Assembly: GCF_047948215.1 (NCBI RefSeq)
Contig: NC_134460.1
Coordinates: 10,349,501-10,413,500, forward strand
Direction of reading: 5' to 3'
Length of the DNA stretch: 64,000 nt
Source of the DNA: Lycorma delicatula
Taxonomy: Eukaryota; Arthropoda; Insecta; Hemiptera; Fulgoridae
In this document: positions 22,960 to 36,249 of the stretch, piece after piece
How positions within the stretch are numbered: position 1 is the stretch's first letter
How the letters are laid out: each line of letters opens with the position of its first letter
Made by a program: the position numbers and the translations under genes
The notes under the pieces: generated by a model
What the model was told of the DNA's origin: nothing
What the model saw: the letters and a program-made list of their open reading frames with translations, nothing else
Database searches by the model: none

Positions 22960-24490
22960 TAATAAACCGAAACCTCGATTATTATTATTTTCAATGAAAC
23001 TGCGCTTTTAAAAACTTAAATAAAGGAACCAGACCCACGCTTCGCATTCGAAACTAAACAGACGATCTGCGGAACGGAACGCAAGGATGTCGGAGGGTGT
23101 AATACCCTCCTACTTTTCGCAGTATACGGACTCGCGTCCTTTGCTGCTGAGTGATTCTATTGAACTGGCGGTTTATTAATAGTAGTTGGCGTTGATTCGG
23201 TTTGTGAAGTTTGGATTACGTTCCGATCCCATGGAGGGTTTTATCGGTGGGGACCCGACGGAACAATGTGCTAATAAGCTTATCTTCCGTGACGCGCTCC
23301 ATTTCGGCCTAGAGTGGGCTGAAATCCTTTATTATTAGGTCGTCCTCTCTTAAGGAAAAGATGTCGGAGGCGATTTTGGGCCTGCACTTTAACATTTAAT
23401 TTATTTCCATTAGTTTAGAATTAAAGAAAATGAGTTAGGATGGATTGCTGTGAGACCCTGAGCTATCTTGGTCAGTAGGAGAGTGGGTTCTGGATGATTG
23501 TGAGGGAACATAATGTGTATTGTCATGTCTGTCTCTCCTATCTTCATCTTAACGTTGTTACAAGCCAATAAGTTCTGGAGAGAACTAGATTGGCGAGAGA
23601 CAGACAGTTGTCTTCTGTTTTTCTTTCTTCTGTCTCTTCTTCTTCTTTAGCTGCTTCGATCTTCAGTGGATAGAAGGTAAGCCAGAAGGTTATTTGGGAT
23701 CATGGTACACGCGGTTTTGGCGCGGTTGTTAGTGCCATTTGGTTTGATTAATCTAAGCGCGATATATCTCTATTAAGGATTAAATGTCTGCTCGCCATAA
23801 GGGCTGGCAGGAGAGATGTATTTAACGCAGGTTGTTTTCGAGCGCCCGTGCACCAGGGTGGTGACAATTTTGAATAAGACGCCCCCTATTATATTTAAAA
23901 TTTGATCTGTTACGTATGTTGGTCTAGCCCTACAAAATATAATGGACCGTGGTGGGTTTGGGGGGGTCTGGTGGTGTTTTGGCCAAACACGCTTTCTTCA
24001 TGCTGTCCTCGGAGTCCTTCGACTTTCGCCTGGAAAAGAAGAAAGCCCAAGCGCACAGCGGACTGAACTTTTGGGAGGCGGTGAGAAAGGTTTTACTCTT
24101 TCATCGCCATGGAATTAGGTCCAGATGTTTTAAGGCAGTTGTTCTGCCGGTAGGTTATGGGAATGGAAGTGAAATTGGGTGATGTGTCTTCAAGTCTTCC
24201 TATGGTGTTGCCTCCTGACGATCTGCAATCCCTTACTCCTCTTTTATACTGCTGAGAGCACGACGTGCGTTCAAACGTATCATATGGATGTTCAAACATG
24301 ACTTTCTCACAGCGAATATTGTGCAAGTAGATCAAAATACAAGGACCACACAAGTTGGAACCTGTAAATTGCTCATGTCTGTACACATCATACATACATG
24401 TTCATACCCGTCGCTATCAACGTAGGTAATGTTGGCTTGCTCGTCGAAGTGAATATAGAAATTTAGTCACAGATCCTTTGAAAATTATAA
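22960..24490. other. GC-richer block, unrecognised
   Basis: Base composition changes to near-balanced GC, unlike the host DNA on both sides, with CpG-containing strings such as GGAACGGAACGCAAGG and GGGACCCGACGG. The only stretch that looks protein-like is about 24000-24105 on the plus strand (SSESFDFRLEKKKAQAHSGL then NFWEAVRKVLLF), within an open frame at 23949-24182. It may be the 5' region of an unidentified transposable element; I recognise no domain. Confidence 0.35.
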
Positions 24491-24496
24491 TCCCTT

Positions 24497-24893
24497 TCCC
24501 CCAGGGTTGCCAGTTTTTCGAAATGACATCAGGATTTCAGAAAAAAAAACAAATTAATTTTTTTTTAATTTATTAAAATAAACAGTAATTCAATTCAAAG
24601 TCTCTTTCAATAATATAAAAAACGACCGAAAACAAAAACATAAATGTAAAAAAAAAATATAGAAAAAGCTTAAGATAATACTGAACTGAAGATATATGCC
24701 ACACGCAGAGCGACATTTATTGTTTAACCTACCCTAACTATCATTGTAATGGTAGTTGAAGCGTTACTAAGCTTCAATTAATTTTTTTCTCGAAAAATCT
24801 ATTTAGTGTGCGATTTGTGGACTGTCGAGAACAGAGTTTCAATAACGGGAAAATCCCGCCGAAATCGGAATACCTGGCAACCATGTTTTCGTC
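24497..24893. mobile_element. possible hAT-like non-autonomous element
   Basis: CAGGGTTGCCAG at the left and CTGGCAACCATG at the right form inverted ends that extend imperfectly inwards (TTTTTCGA against TATTCCGA). The interior is AT-rich and non-coding. I could not find a convincing 8-bp target duplication, so this is a tentative call. Nearby at 25199-25225 is another string (GCAACCCGAAGGTTGAGAAA) of the type found at hAT termini. Confidence 0.3.
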
Positions 24894-25640
24894 ACCTCTT
24901 ACCTTGTGAAAAGGTTTTTTGTCTATGGTTGCGCTAAAACCTAAATATGAGAAACTTCTTTTATCATTTGAAAACAATTTGCTTTTCTGTGTTTCTAACA
25001 TAGATCCACACATGGAGAAACTTTTAAATGAAAAACGAACGTAACCATCTATCTATTAATTTACTTTCTTCACATGTGTACTTATAAATATAAGTAAACT
25101 GTTTATAATAAATGATTTTTTTTTTCTCGTAAAATGATTTCATTATTGCTTACATGTAAAGTTGTAAGCTAATTATGCTATCCCTCTTATATCACTGCAA
25201 CCCGAAGGTTGAGAAACGTTAATCTAAATATTTATACTCATTTATTTCATAAATAATTATTTTATACATTTTACAGTAATAACAGAATTACATCATATAT
25301 CTTAGTTCCAGAAATTCAGTAGTCTTACCTCTGTTGCAATATTAATGCTAGTAGCAGGTCTGAGGTTAAGATGTTCCTTTAATACCTTAAATATTTCATG
25401 TGACCACACTTCTTACAAATGCTACCCTTACACCTGTTTATATCTATGTTAAAAAAAAAAAATTAACATGAGAGAATAATTTTGGCTGAATCTTAAAATA
25501 AGTTGAAATCTTATATATTTTCTTACCTGATAATAGGAAAACGTTTTTCCTTACTTACGCTGATTACATAAACCTTTCTGTGGTGTGTAACAAATGTATT
25601 TTTCAAACATGGATATTATTAATTACATGATTTTATAGGA
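24894..25640. other. AT-rich stretch without a gene
   Basis: An open frame on the minus strand (24774-25013) has no recognisable motif. The hAT-end-like string at 25199-25225 is the only feature I can point to. Confidence 0.4.
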
Positions 25641-28600
25641 CTATTCCAGGATGCCTTAATATGTGGCCTATAAGTCTGTCTCTTCTTTTAATCGTATTTT
25701 TCCAAATGCTTCTTTCTTTATCAATTTGCCACATCATTTGTCACTTTATCCACCCAGATTTTTAACATTCACCTATAGCATTGCATTTAAAAAGCTTTTA
25801 ATCTTTTCTTCTCAGATACTCCGATTGACCGAGTTTCACTTCCATATAAAGCTATGCTCCAAACATATACTTTCAAAAATTTTTTCCTGACATTTAAATT
25901 AATTTTTGATGTAAACAAATTATATTTCTTACTGAAGGCTCGTTTCGCTTGTGCTATTCGGCATTTTATATCGCTCCTGCTTCGTCCATCTTTAGTAACT
26001 CTACTTCCCAAATAATAGAATTCTTCTACCTCCATAATCTTTTCTCTTCCTATTTCTGTATTCAGTGATCCATCTACATTATTTCTACTACATTTCATTA
26101 CCTTTGTTTTGTTCTTGTTTATTTTCATGAAGTAGTTCTTGCATAGTTTCTTCATTGTTTCTTCTAAATGTTTTTTACTCTCAGTTAGAATTACTATATC
26201 ATCAGCAAATCGTAGCATCTTTATCTTTTCACCTTGCACTGTTACTCCAGATCTAAATTGTTCTTTAACATCATTAAATGCTAGTTCTATGTAAAGATTA
26301 AAAAGTAACGGGGGTAGGGAACATCCTTCTTGGAGTCCCTTTATTATTATGGCTTCTTTCTGCTGTTATTACTGTTGTTTCTGCCATTATCATTACTGTT
26401 GCAGTTTGGTTCCTGTAAATATTAGCAATTTTTCTTCTAAATCTATACTTGAACTCTACATTTTTTTAAATGCTAAACATTTTATTCCAGTCTACGTTAT
26501 CAAATGCCTTTTCTAAGTCTATAAAAATGATATGTATGTTGGCTTGTTTTTTTTTAATCTTCTTTCTACTATTAATCTAAGTGCTAAAATTGCTTCCCTA
26601 GAGTCCCTATACTTTTCCTGAAACCAAATTGGTCTTCTCCTAACACTTCTTCAACTCTCCTCTCAATTCTTCTGTACAGAATTCTAATTAAGATTTTTGA
26701 TGCATGAGTAGTTAAGCTAATGGTTCTGTATTCTTCACAGTTATTTGCTCCTGCTTTCTTTGGTATCATGACTATAACACTCTTTTTGAAATCTGATGGA
26801 ACTTCCCCGTTTTCATAAATATTACACACCAGTTTGTATACTCTATCAATCACTTCCTCACTTGCACTACGCTGTAATTTTATACGTATTCCATCTATTT
26901 CAGGAGCCTTTCTGCCATTCAAATCTTTTAATGCTCTATTAAATTCAGATCTCAGTATTGTATCTCCCTTTTCATCCTCTTCGACTTCCTCTTCTTCCTC
27001 TATAACACCAGTTTTTAATTCATTTCCTATGTATAACTCTTCAATATATTCCACCTACCTATCACCTTTTCTTTCGTATTATAAATCGGTGTACCATCAT
27101 TATTTAACAAATTATTAGATTTTAATTTATGCACCACAAAATTCTCTTTAATTATCCTGTATGCTCCATCTATCTTACCAATGATCATTTTTCTTTCCAC
27201 TTCTGAACAATTTCTTTAATCCACTCTTCTTTCACTAATCTGCACTTCGTATTTATAGTATTTCTTAATTGTCGATAGTTCCTTTTACCTTCATCACTAG
27301 CATTCTTATACTTTCTACGTTCTTCCATCAGCTGTAATATATCTTCTGATAACCAAGGTTTCCTACTAGTTCTCTTTGTTCCACCTAAGTTTGCTTCTAC
27401 TGATTTAAGAATTTCCTTTTTAACATTCTCCCATTCTTCTTCTATATTTTCTACCTTATCGTTTTTACTCAGACCTCTTGCGATGTCCTCAAAAATCTTC
27501 TTTACCTCCTCTTCCTTGAGCTTCTCTAAATTCCACCGATTTATCTGAAACCTTTTTTTCAGGTTTTCAAACCCCAATTTACATTTCATTATCACTAAAT
27601 TATGGTTGCTATCAATGTCTGCTCCAGGATATGCTTTAGTCGAGAAGTTGATTTCTAAATCTTCGCTTAACCATGATATAACCTATCTGATACCTTGCAG
27701 TATCATCAAGCTTTTTCTATGTGTATATTCTTCTATTATGATTTTGAAACTGGTGTTGGCAACTAAATTATATTTCATGCAAAACTCACTAAGTTGGTTC
27801 CCTCTTTCATTCCTTTTGCCCAACCCGTACCATCCACAATGTTTCCTCCCGTGCCTTTTCCAATGCTTCCATTCCAATCTCCAACTATTATTAAATTTTC
27901 ATCCCCTTTTATGTTTTTAATTGCTTTATATATACACGCACTACCTCTCATCATCATGGGCACTTGTAAGCATTAACTATCATTGTCAGCTTAGATTTTG
28001 ATTTTATTCTTATTATATTGATTCTGTCGCTAAGCTTTTTGAAATAATTTACTCTCTTCCATATTTTCTTGTTAATTATGAAACTGCCCTTCTTTTGATG
28101 CTGAGTTAATTATTCTAAAATCACCTGACCAAAAGTTGTTTTTCTTTTCCACTGAATCTCACTATTTTCTACCACACCTACATTTAACCTATCCATTTAC
28201 CTCTTTAAATTTTCTAAGCTACCAGCCCTTTTTTAGATTTTTAACATTCCATGCTCCGACTCATAGAATGTTATTTTTTAATTTTCTGCTGACTCCTTCA
28301 TTTGTAGTCCCCACTCGGAGATCCGAATGGGGAACTAGTTTACCTCCAAAATATTTTACTAAGGAAGACTACATCTATGTTACATGAAAATGCAGAGCTA
28401 CATTTTCTTGAAGAAAAAAACACAGCTGTAATTTTCCATTGCTTTCAGCTGCGCAGTACTCAGAAGATTGAGTGATGTTGACATGGTCGTTTAAGTCCTC
28501 CTGACCTATGCCCTTAACAACTACTGAAAGAGTTGCTGCCCTCTTTCAGGAATCATTCCTTAGTCTGGCTCTCAACAGATACCTTTCTGATACGGTTGCA

Positions 28601-28679
28601 CCTTCGGTCCAGCTACTCTGTAGCACTGAGCACTCAAACCCCCTCACCATCAGCAAGGTTTCATGATTCATAGAGGGAG
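25641..28679 (-). pseudogene. RTE-like LINE, minus strand, dead, 3'-truncated
   Basis: A decayed copy of the same family as the intact element at 57578-60851. In minus-strand order it keeps the 5' untranslated part (start near 28679, CTCTATGAATCATGA), endonuclease pieces (IIVGDWN), the linker region (27185-27595), the reverse transcriptase N-part (26584-27054, including RKAPEIDGIRIK) and the part from LRFADDIVIL through YLGSRVTKDGRS to ALYGSET (25787-26239). Several frameshifts and stops separate these blocks. Similarity ends near 25641 just after GHILRHPGIV, so the last 190 or so bases and the poly-A are missing, while the 5' end is present, the reverse of usual LINE truncation. Confidence 0.9.
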
Positions 28680-30086
28680 TTTCTAAAAGTATATTTTTCA
28701 GTTTACACTTATTGAAAAATTGTACGCTTCACACCTGTTGAATTTGTATCATAAACAGAACCCCAATCACAATACAACAAATAACTATGAAATAATTTTT
28801 ATGTATCCCACAAAACTCTATCTCTGTTTTAACATACACTAAGTTAATTCCTGACACTTAATGGGGACAAAAATTGATTATGAATTGAATAACATATAAG
28901 CATAGATCTTATTAATAAGAGATCTTAATAAACAGATTTTGCATCACAACCCAAATGATATTAAAATAAATTTAATAAATAGTAGAGTTTGACTATTTTA
29001 TTTCATTTAAATATATATAAGCCAAAGTTAATTCACATGTAGATTTTAACATTTGAGTCATTTGTGTCAAAGAAGACAAAATTAAAGGCAATTCAAAATT
29101 GGTTTGTTTAAATTTTAAAGTAGAACCAAAAAATAATTTTTCCATTTCACTTAGGAAAAAATATTAGTTTATTATCAGATAGATGGGATAAGTAAATCAC
29201 AGTGTACATATATACTGCCACCAAATGGCTTTAATGGCACATAGTGCCTTAGAACCTTCGGATAGTCCTGTTTTAATGCAGTTGTTTATATGAACTTTTT
29301 TCATTATTGTTGCTAGCAGAATTAGCTCAGAAATCACCAGAAACACTATATGACTCACTCTGATGTTTAATATTATTCATGTATTTTATATTATTTATGT
29401 CTAATGAGATTTTATGTTTAGGATCATACAAAAAACACTAATACACTAAATTTTATGAAAACAATACATTAAATGAATAAACACAACAGTCGTTAAATAT
29501 GTTATTCAATTACATACTAAAAGAGTTTCCAAACCTTTTAAAAAAAAGTACCACTAACAAGAACATAATCAGTAATAACACTAAAGAATATGCTGCTAAT
29601 TAGCCCCAAAAGGTCTTTGAAAGAACAAAACCTGTTAATTCTTCATAATTTACAATAATTATTAATTATTTTATTATATTTGTTAAATGGTACTGTTTAT
29701 TTAATGCTTTGCAATGTTCTAAGTTTTTTATTTGTTTTTGTCAGGATTCACAAATATTTTAATGGGTGATGGGCACAAGTTAAATTTACTATTTAATTTT
29801 GCTGGGTCATGTTCAGTAACTCTGAAATTGATAAAGGCTTTATCGATAAAGTGTTTGCTCTTTTTCATGTTATTAACAACAGATTTTCCAGTAAACTTCC
29901 ATAAAAAAAAGTTGCTTATCAGATTTGTGTTAAATTGAAATGAATGCAAAGATATATATGTAGAATATTAGTAATTTACCAACCTTCAATTTTAACCTGT
30001 AACTGAACTATCAGAGGAAGGAGTACTCAGGTTGGGAATTAAACACAAAACACTATTAGTTTTATATAAATTTATATTAACATAAA
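28680..30086. other. AT-rich non-coding DNA downstream of the basic exon
   Basis: No gene supported. AATAAA hexamers on the minus strand near 29700 and 29726 could serve as polyadenylation signals for the exon that stops at 30087. A minus-strand open frame at 29728-29949 has no recognisable motif. Confidence 0.4.
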
Positions 30087-31513
30087 TTAAATTATTATTT
30101 TTTTTCTTTTTCGTTTCGTTGGTAATTTTTTTTTATTACCTAAGATAATACCTGTAAGATGTTTGTCATAATTTTTTATACTTCTTGGTTTTAAATTTAG
30201 TTTTCCATTAAAATTATTTTTATTTTTAGTTTTTCTTTTATAAACTTTTCCGTTTATTAATTTATTACCTTTATTATAATATATTCTTTTCAACAAATGA
30301 GTTTGTTTTCCATGTTTAACGTCAGACATTAATTTGCTTATTTTAGATTTTTGTTGATTGATTTTTTCTGTATGTTGTTTATAATTTTCATTTTTATTTT
30401 TGATATTTTTTATTGAATGATATTTTACAACACTGAAGTATCTTTTACCTTTATTTTTTAATTTTATATTTGAATTTATTCTAGATGTAATAAATATTTT
30501 ATTTAAATGTTTTACATCCTTATATTGTCTTTCTTTACTTTTATATCTTTGAGTAATAAATTTAAAATGTTCTTGTTTTACTTTTTTTTTGTTTTTTATC
30601 TCTTTCACATGATTATACCATTTCTTATCAAAATCTGGTAATATTTTATGTTTTTGTGTGCAAAATGTATACACTTTTTTGAATTTTTTTGTGTGCAATT
30701 TTACATTTTTATCTTTATACTTTTTATTAATTTTTGTAAAGTTAAAATGTTTAAGTATTTTATGAAATACTATTTTATTTTTATAGGAGTCAAACATAGA
30801 AACAGATTTTATTTTTCCAGTTTTTTGAGAAAACCATCTTGATTTTTTTCTTGTCATAAATCTTGCTGTGTATGTTCTATAGGCTTTCAATGAACGGACA
30901 CTTGCATATGTTCTATGAAGGCGAATTGTATATTTTTTTCTAGTATAAGGCCTTATTGTTATTCCAGGTCTTCTGGTAAATATACCTTTTGTATATTTTA
31001 CATTACTTGAATTGTAAATATTTTCTTCATAGTAATGAGTATTAGAAGATGAAGTCAATTTTTTATAATATTTTTCATTATCTAATATTAATGTGTAATT
31101 TTTATTTTTTAATATTTTTTCTTTTTCTTTAATTTGATGATTATAAATTGGCCTTTTTGATGAAACAACATAATGTTTACTATATTTTTTATCATTTTCC
31201 TGTGATTCATTTTTTCCAAACATACTTTTATTAGCTGTTTTTAAATGATCATAATATTTAGATTGTAATTTATCATTTTTTGCCATAAATGTAATATTTT
31301 CAGTAAAATTACTATTGAAAACCTTATGGTTATGGCCTAATAAGTTAATTCTTGTTGTATTTAGATTTTGTTTAAGCATATGAAAAGCTCTTTGGGGATC
31401 AATATCATCTGTTTTATTTTTAATGTAATCATACTCTGGTTTTTGTTTAAGATATTTTATTAATAAATCCATATTCTGTTTATCTAAGACTAATTGTCTT
31501 GATTTTGCATTTT
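30087..31513 (-). CDS. exon 3 of unrecognised minus-strand gene, basic C-terminal part
   Basis: The acceptor is TTTATTTTTAG (AG at 31515-31514), and the exon is entered in phase 1, which matches the donor of exon 2. Joined, the split codon gives GAA, and the exon continues NAKSRQLVLDKQNMDLLIKY through 475 residues to a TAA at 30087. The first 150 residues are mixed and contain Asn-rich parts and several N-x-S/T sites (NTT, NFT, NIT). After that the sequence becomes very rich in K, R, Y and N, with a YTRKKYTIRLHRTYASVRS stretch that resembles the YTKR motifs of the exon at 2086-3951 in composition. Reads such as ACAG|GTATTA near the end could be donors, but only in phase 1. I do not recognise the protein. 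Together with the two exons upstream it gives a 762-residue product. Confidence 0.72.
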
Positions 31514-32599
31514 CTAAAAATAAAAATAATATATAAGTATTAAATAAACATAAAACATCATAAATTTCTTTTAATATTTGAATTTCATTATGATATATTA
31601 GTTTTAGTGCAAGTCACATAGCAAACAAATGCCAGAGATAGAGAATACTCAGAGATGTTTTGTATTGTTTTATAAAAGAGTAAGTTCTATAACTCATTTA
31701 TTTTACTGAATGGTACTTATGCACAAAAAGTGTACTTTACTTAATATTTTAACCATTGCCAGAGAGAAAACTCACATTTACATTAATTTTTCAATATTGT
31801 TTTTTTTTTTTTTGACATGTTAGATAAAATATTATTATCATTTTTTACTTAGCTACATTATAAAACTTAAATTAAATGTTATTTAAACATGCTTTTTAAA
31901 TTAATAACAGAATAAATTTAAAAAAAAAAACAAAAAAAACGGTTATTAGAAGTGAAAAATTCTTTTAAATTCTTTAAATTTTATCTTTTTAAGTCAATGT
32001 TCAGACTTACGTATCATTTCCTTCTCATTATTTATAAACAGAAAAAAACTGCCTTCTTCTTATTCATGTAGAGTACATAAGTTGTTATAATTCAATTAAC
32101 CTGTTAACAACTGATATTTTTATAAATAATATAACAATGTATTTAATTCTAATATTGTTCATTCCAAATTTCATGTCATACTGTTAACATCTACATACAG
32201 TAAATTACATATAATATTCAACAATGCATCATTTATGGAATAATTAAAACGCATATTATAGATCCATGTACAATATACATAATCGTATATATATTCACTC
32301 AAATATTAAAGTATTATATTTAATTACAAAGTAATAAATGTCTACATTTATTTACTAATTGAACCAGCAGTAATTACATAGAATAATTACCTAACCAAGG
32401 TGAATATTATTTCGTTGTAAACATATATATATTCTGTACTAAATTTAAACCAACATTTTTTGCTAACTTATTATTTGCTCTTAATTTGGCACCTGCTTCA
32501 AAAAGAAATTTTTAAAAAAATAAAAAAATAATGTGTTTTTATGAATCGAGTTCTATTATTTTTAGGATTATTTTAGTTTATCATTAAAAATATGGGTAG

Positions 32600-33640
32600 G
32601 TCTAGAGGAAATATTTATTTGGGAAAAATCCTATTTAATATAATAGAAAAGCAAAATAAGGGGAAAATATACAAAATGTATTTATAGATTCAGAAAAAGT
32701 GTTTAACAGAGCCAGTGGAATAAATTAATGGAAATCTTTTTTTAAGGTACATAAGATAGACTAAAGATTCAGAAAGATTCATCCAAGAAAACAAGGCAAA
32801 AAGTAACAGTAAAAATAAATGGAATTATGACAAATTTGCTAGAGGTTGATAGTGGAGTTAAAACAAGGTTGCTGATAGTCACCAATATAATTTAGTTTTT
32901 ACTTTTAATTTTTATATTAAACACATGTTGGAAAATACACTAGAGAAAAAATAAAGAATAATACAGGAGGTCAAAAGACAAACTACATATGATTTTCTGA
33001 CATGGTAATCCTAATCAATAAGACTTAAACATTGCACAGAATAATAATAATTTTAGAAGAGGAAAGTACAACATGTAAATAAATACAATAAAAGTAAAAG
33101 TTATAAAAATAAGCATTACAACATATCAAACAAAACAAGAATAGAATAGAAGTTGAGAATCAAGGAAGGTATAAAGACAAGTAGAGCAATGGTAAAAGAA
33201 GTTGTTAATAAAATCAAATTAATATTATGCAGTAGCATGGGTTTAGAGTAAGGAAAAGGGTGGCAAAATGCTCTACGCAGTTTTTTATTACAACATAGGT
33301 TGATGAAAGAGAGAAGACAAGATTGATGCTTCAGAAATAGGTGTATTGAGGATGTTAAAGAAAGGAAATAAGTGACAGTGAGAAATTTGGAGATAGGACT
33401 GCTGAGCATAAAGCATTTCAAAATATATTTCTGAGGAGGTAAGGAAATTAAATTAGATATGGTCTGAGAAAGAAAGAACTTTAGAAGAAATTAACAACAG
33501 TTCTTGAAGGAACTGTTGAAGGGAAAAAAGATATTGAAACTGATAGAACTAAAGGATGAAGAATATGAGAAACACTATGTAGGTAAATCTTTGGGCAGGA
33601 ACAATTGGAGTCAAATGCTGTAAGTGATCAACCATGTGAT
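32600..33640 (+). pseudogene. old LINE reverse transcriptase relic
   Basis: Plus-strand fragments still recall non-LTR polymerase order: a FIDSEKVFN string (compare FIDLEKAFD), then KVNGIMTNLLEVDSGVKT, a TYDFLTW string where the active-site YADD block would be, and basic C-terminal pieces to about 33640. Stops and shifts throughout. Confidence 0.45.
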
Positions 33641-36249
33641 GAAGAAATTCTAAAAGTGAGAACCTACTTCAAATTTAAACAAATTGAAAAGGAATATGCA
33701 GAGACCTAAAGATTACTAAAATGGCTAAGGCTTTCTGGAACATGGTATTATTTTTTTACCGTTTTCCAAACAGTTTTCATGATGTTTTGTGTGAAAATAC
33801 ATATCAAAATGGCTTCAAATTTTCATTATATCAAAAAGAAGTAATGATGATAAACAATAAAAAAAATTCATATTATGTATTATTTTCTTGTTCAAAATTC
33901 TTTATTTAGATTATCTGCAATATCTTTATTCCCTGTAACATATAATTTATTACAGGAACAGTAGAGGAACTGCTTTAAAAATAAAAAAGAAACAATAAAA
34001 TTAGTCCATGTGGTAAAATAAAATATAAGGCTTAAACAAATACATTTTTAGATATTTTGTTCTTGCCAGATAGCATGAACTTATTCCTATCAATTGCTTG
34101 AATAAGACAGAGTACATGGGAATTTCATTAAACCAAGGTGGCAGACACTAAACGACATTATTTCTGAACAGAGAAAAACAAAATTTTTTGGCAATATATG
34201 GTGGATTAAAATAAAAGTCCTTGAAAATATATTTAAAGAAGTATATATATTAAGAAGTACAGATTACATAAAAATCATTATTCGTACAAAAAAGAAAGTA
34301 TAAAACTTCAATAAAAATTATTTTAACTATATTTCAAGAAGAGTAGGGAGAATGAAAGTTAGACAACAGAAATTGGGATTAGTGAAGGTTTAATCCTTTT
34401 TTTATTATTATTGTTTACAAATAACTTATATAATTCAGTAAAAAACAGTTCCATCAAAAAACAGTTCCATTATCCTCATTCAAAATTTCAGAGAAAATAT
34501 TTAAGAAGAGTTTGTACTCATTTTATGGGCATTGCATTCTGTTTGCAGAATCTATTTTCTGAAAGATACATGCTGAGTAAAAATCATAAACATTTTTCAT
34601 CAAATTTTCAAATAAGATTTGGATAAATAGTCAGATTTATCAAATGATGTATTTTTTGCAGAAATTTTAATCTTTACACATTTAAAAGGTTTAATATTAA
34701 AATTGATCATTAAAAAGTGTTAATGAAATACCAATGTTAGTGGAATTATGATTTGCTTTGATACTCTACCTTGGACTGTGTATGCGTTCTACACATACAC
34801 TTAAAAGGACTGAATCTTAAAATGATCAAACATTATATGAAATACAAAAACACACAATGATCTACTAAATGAACTAAGCACAATTAAAATGTAATATCCT
34901 TTTCAACCAGATTTTAAACACATCGCTTAATTTAAAAAAAAAAAAGAAAAAATGCCAGCAATAACATAATCTGATAAAAAAGAGGTGAGAATAGAGGTAC
35001 CAGTCATTAAAAAAGGCTGTGAAAGTGAAAAAATTTTGAAGTTTTAAACACTATATTTATTAAATTTAGTTTGACTTGTTATTTAAAAAGTTGATATGTA
35101 TAAATAATTTATTATATTTAAACTCAGTAAAATTAATTGTTTGATCTTCTATAACTTGTGGTAAATTACATATTATGTAACACATAAACCCCAAAAATTA
35201 TGTACTTATTTCTATTTTTACTCCACTACACTTTCCCTAACATTGGATGCTGTTTGCCCTTGAGGAAAAGTATGTCACTTTATGAGTAAATTGTATTCAT
35301 GGTAGATTCGAGCAACAGCTGTCGTTGTAAATCTAACAGACAGAAAGAAAATAGAAAAACTGAAGAGAGAAAATATCTTCAGAATTATAAGTGACAGACT
35401 CTGAAGTTGTTCAACATTTCTAAAATATTGATAAATATATTAACTGGTATTGAGTACATCCTGTTTATAAAATACTGTAAAATGTAGTAGAATATTAAGT
35501 ATATTAATACTTAGTAGTATTAGTAGAATATTAATGATTTTCTCAGGAAAAATTATATTCAACCCAGTATAAAAATCTATTTTATAAATTGGAAAACAAG
35601 AATACACTTAAAACTTGTTTATAAAAGTTTTATTTAAAATCTAAAATTATATCATAATTTTGTCTGTGAAATAATCAAAATCAGTAGACAACAAAGAAAT
35701 TGTTTTCTGTTTTAAAGATTTGACAATTATAAAATGAATGTTTTATGTAGTTACAAAATTCAATACCAACTGAAGATGCATACGAAATCGATTATTGGAA
35801 ATTAATATGGTAAGTTTAACTTGTTAATTTTAAGTAATACATTTTTTAAGTAAAAATTTTTAAATAACTTTTTAATGTTTTCTTATTACTTTTGTGGTTA
35901 ATATAGTTAGAATAGCTACATTAAAGGGGAAAGTATTTAAAGTATATAAAAATAGGGTATGTCAAAATAGCGTATCAGGTTTGTTGCAAATCTTTACATT
36001 TTATGATCCAACTAATTCATCCAGGTCAAAAAAACATATGTATGTACATATGTTTATATATATGATCAATGATGAAGCTGATACTTGATGAACATCCATA
36101 TTAAAAAACGAAAATAAATAAATCTGTTATATTTTTTTTTTAAATAATTTTGTCAATATCAAATAACATATTTGTATATACGTGTGTCACAGTACTTTTG
36201 CCTTTATATATTAGGATTGATAGAACTGATTTTTTTTCAAATTTAGCTC

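Noticed and set aside
29728..29949. 73-residue minus-strand open frame with a C-terminal KIFVNPDKNK
   Set aside because: No splice sites in a fitting phase for joining it to the basic gene, no motif recognised, and an equally long open frame on the other strand.
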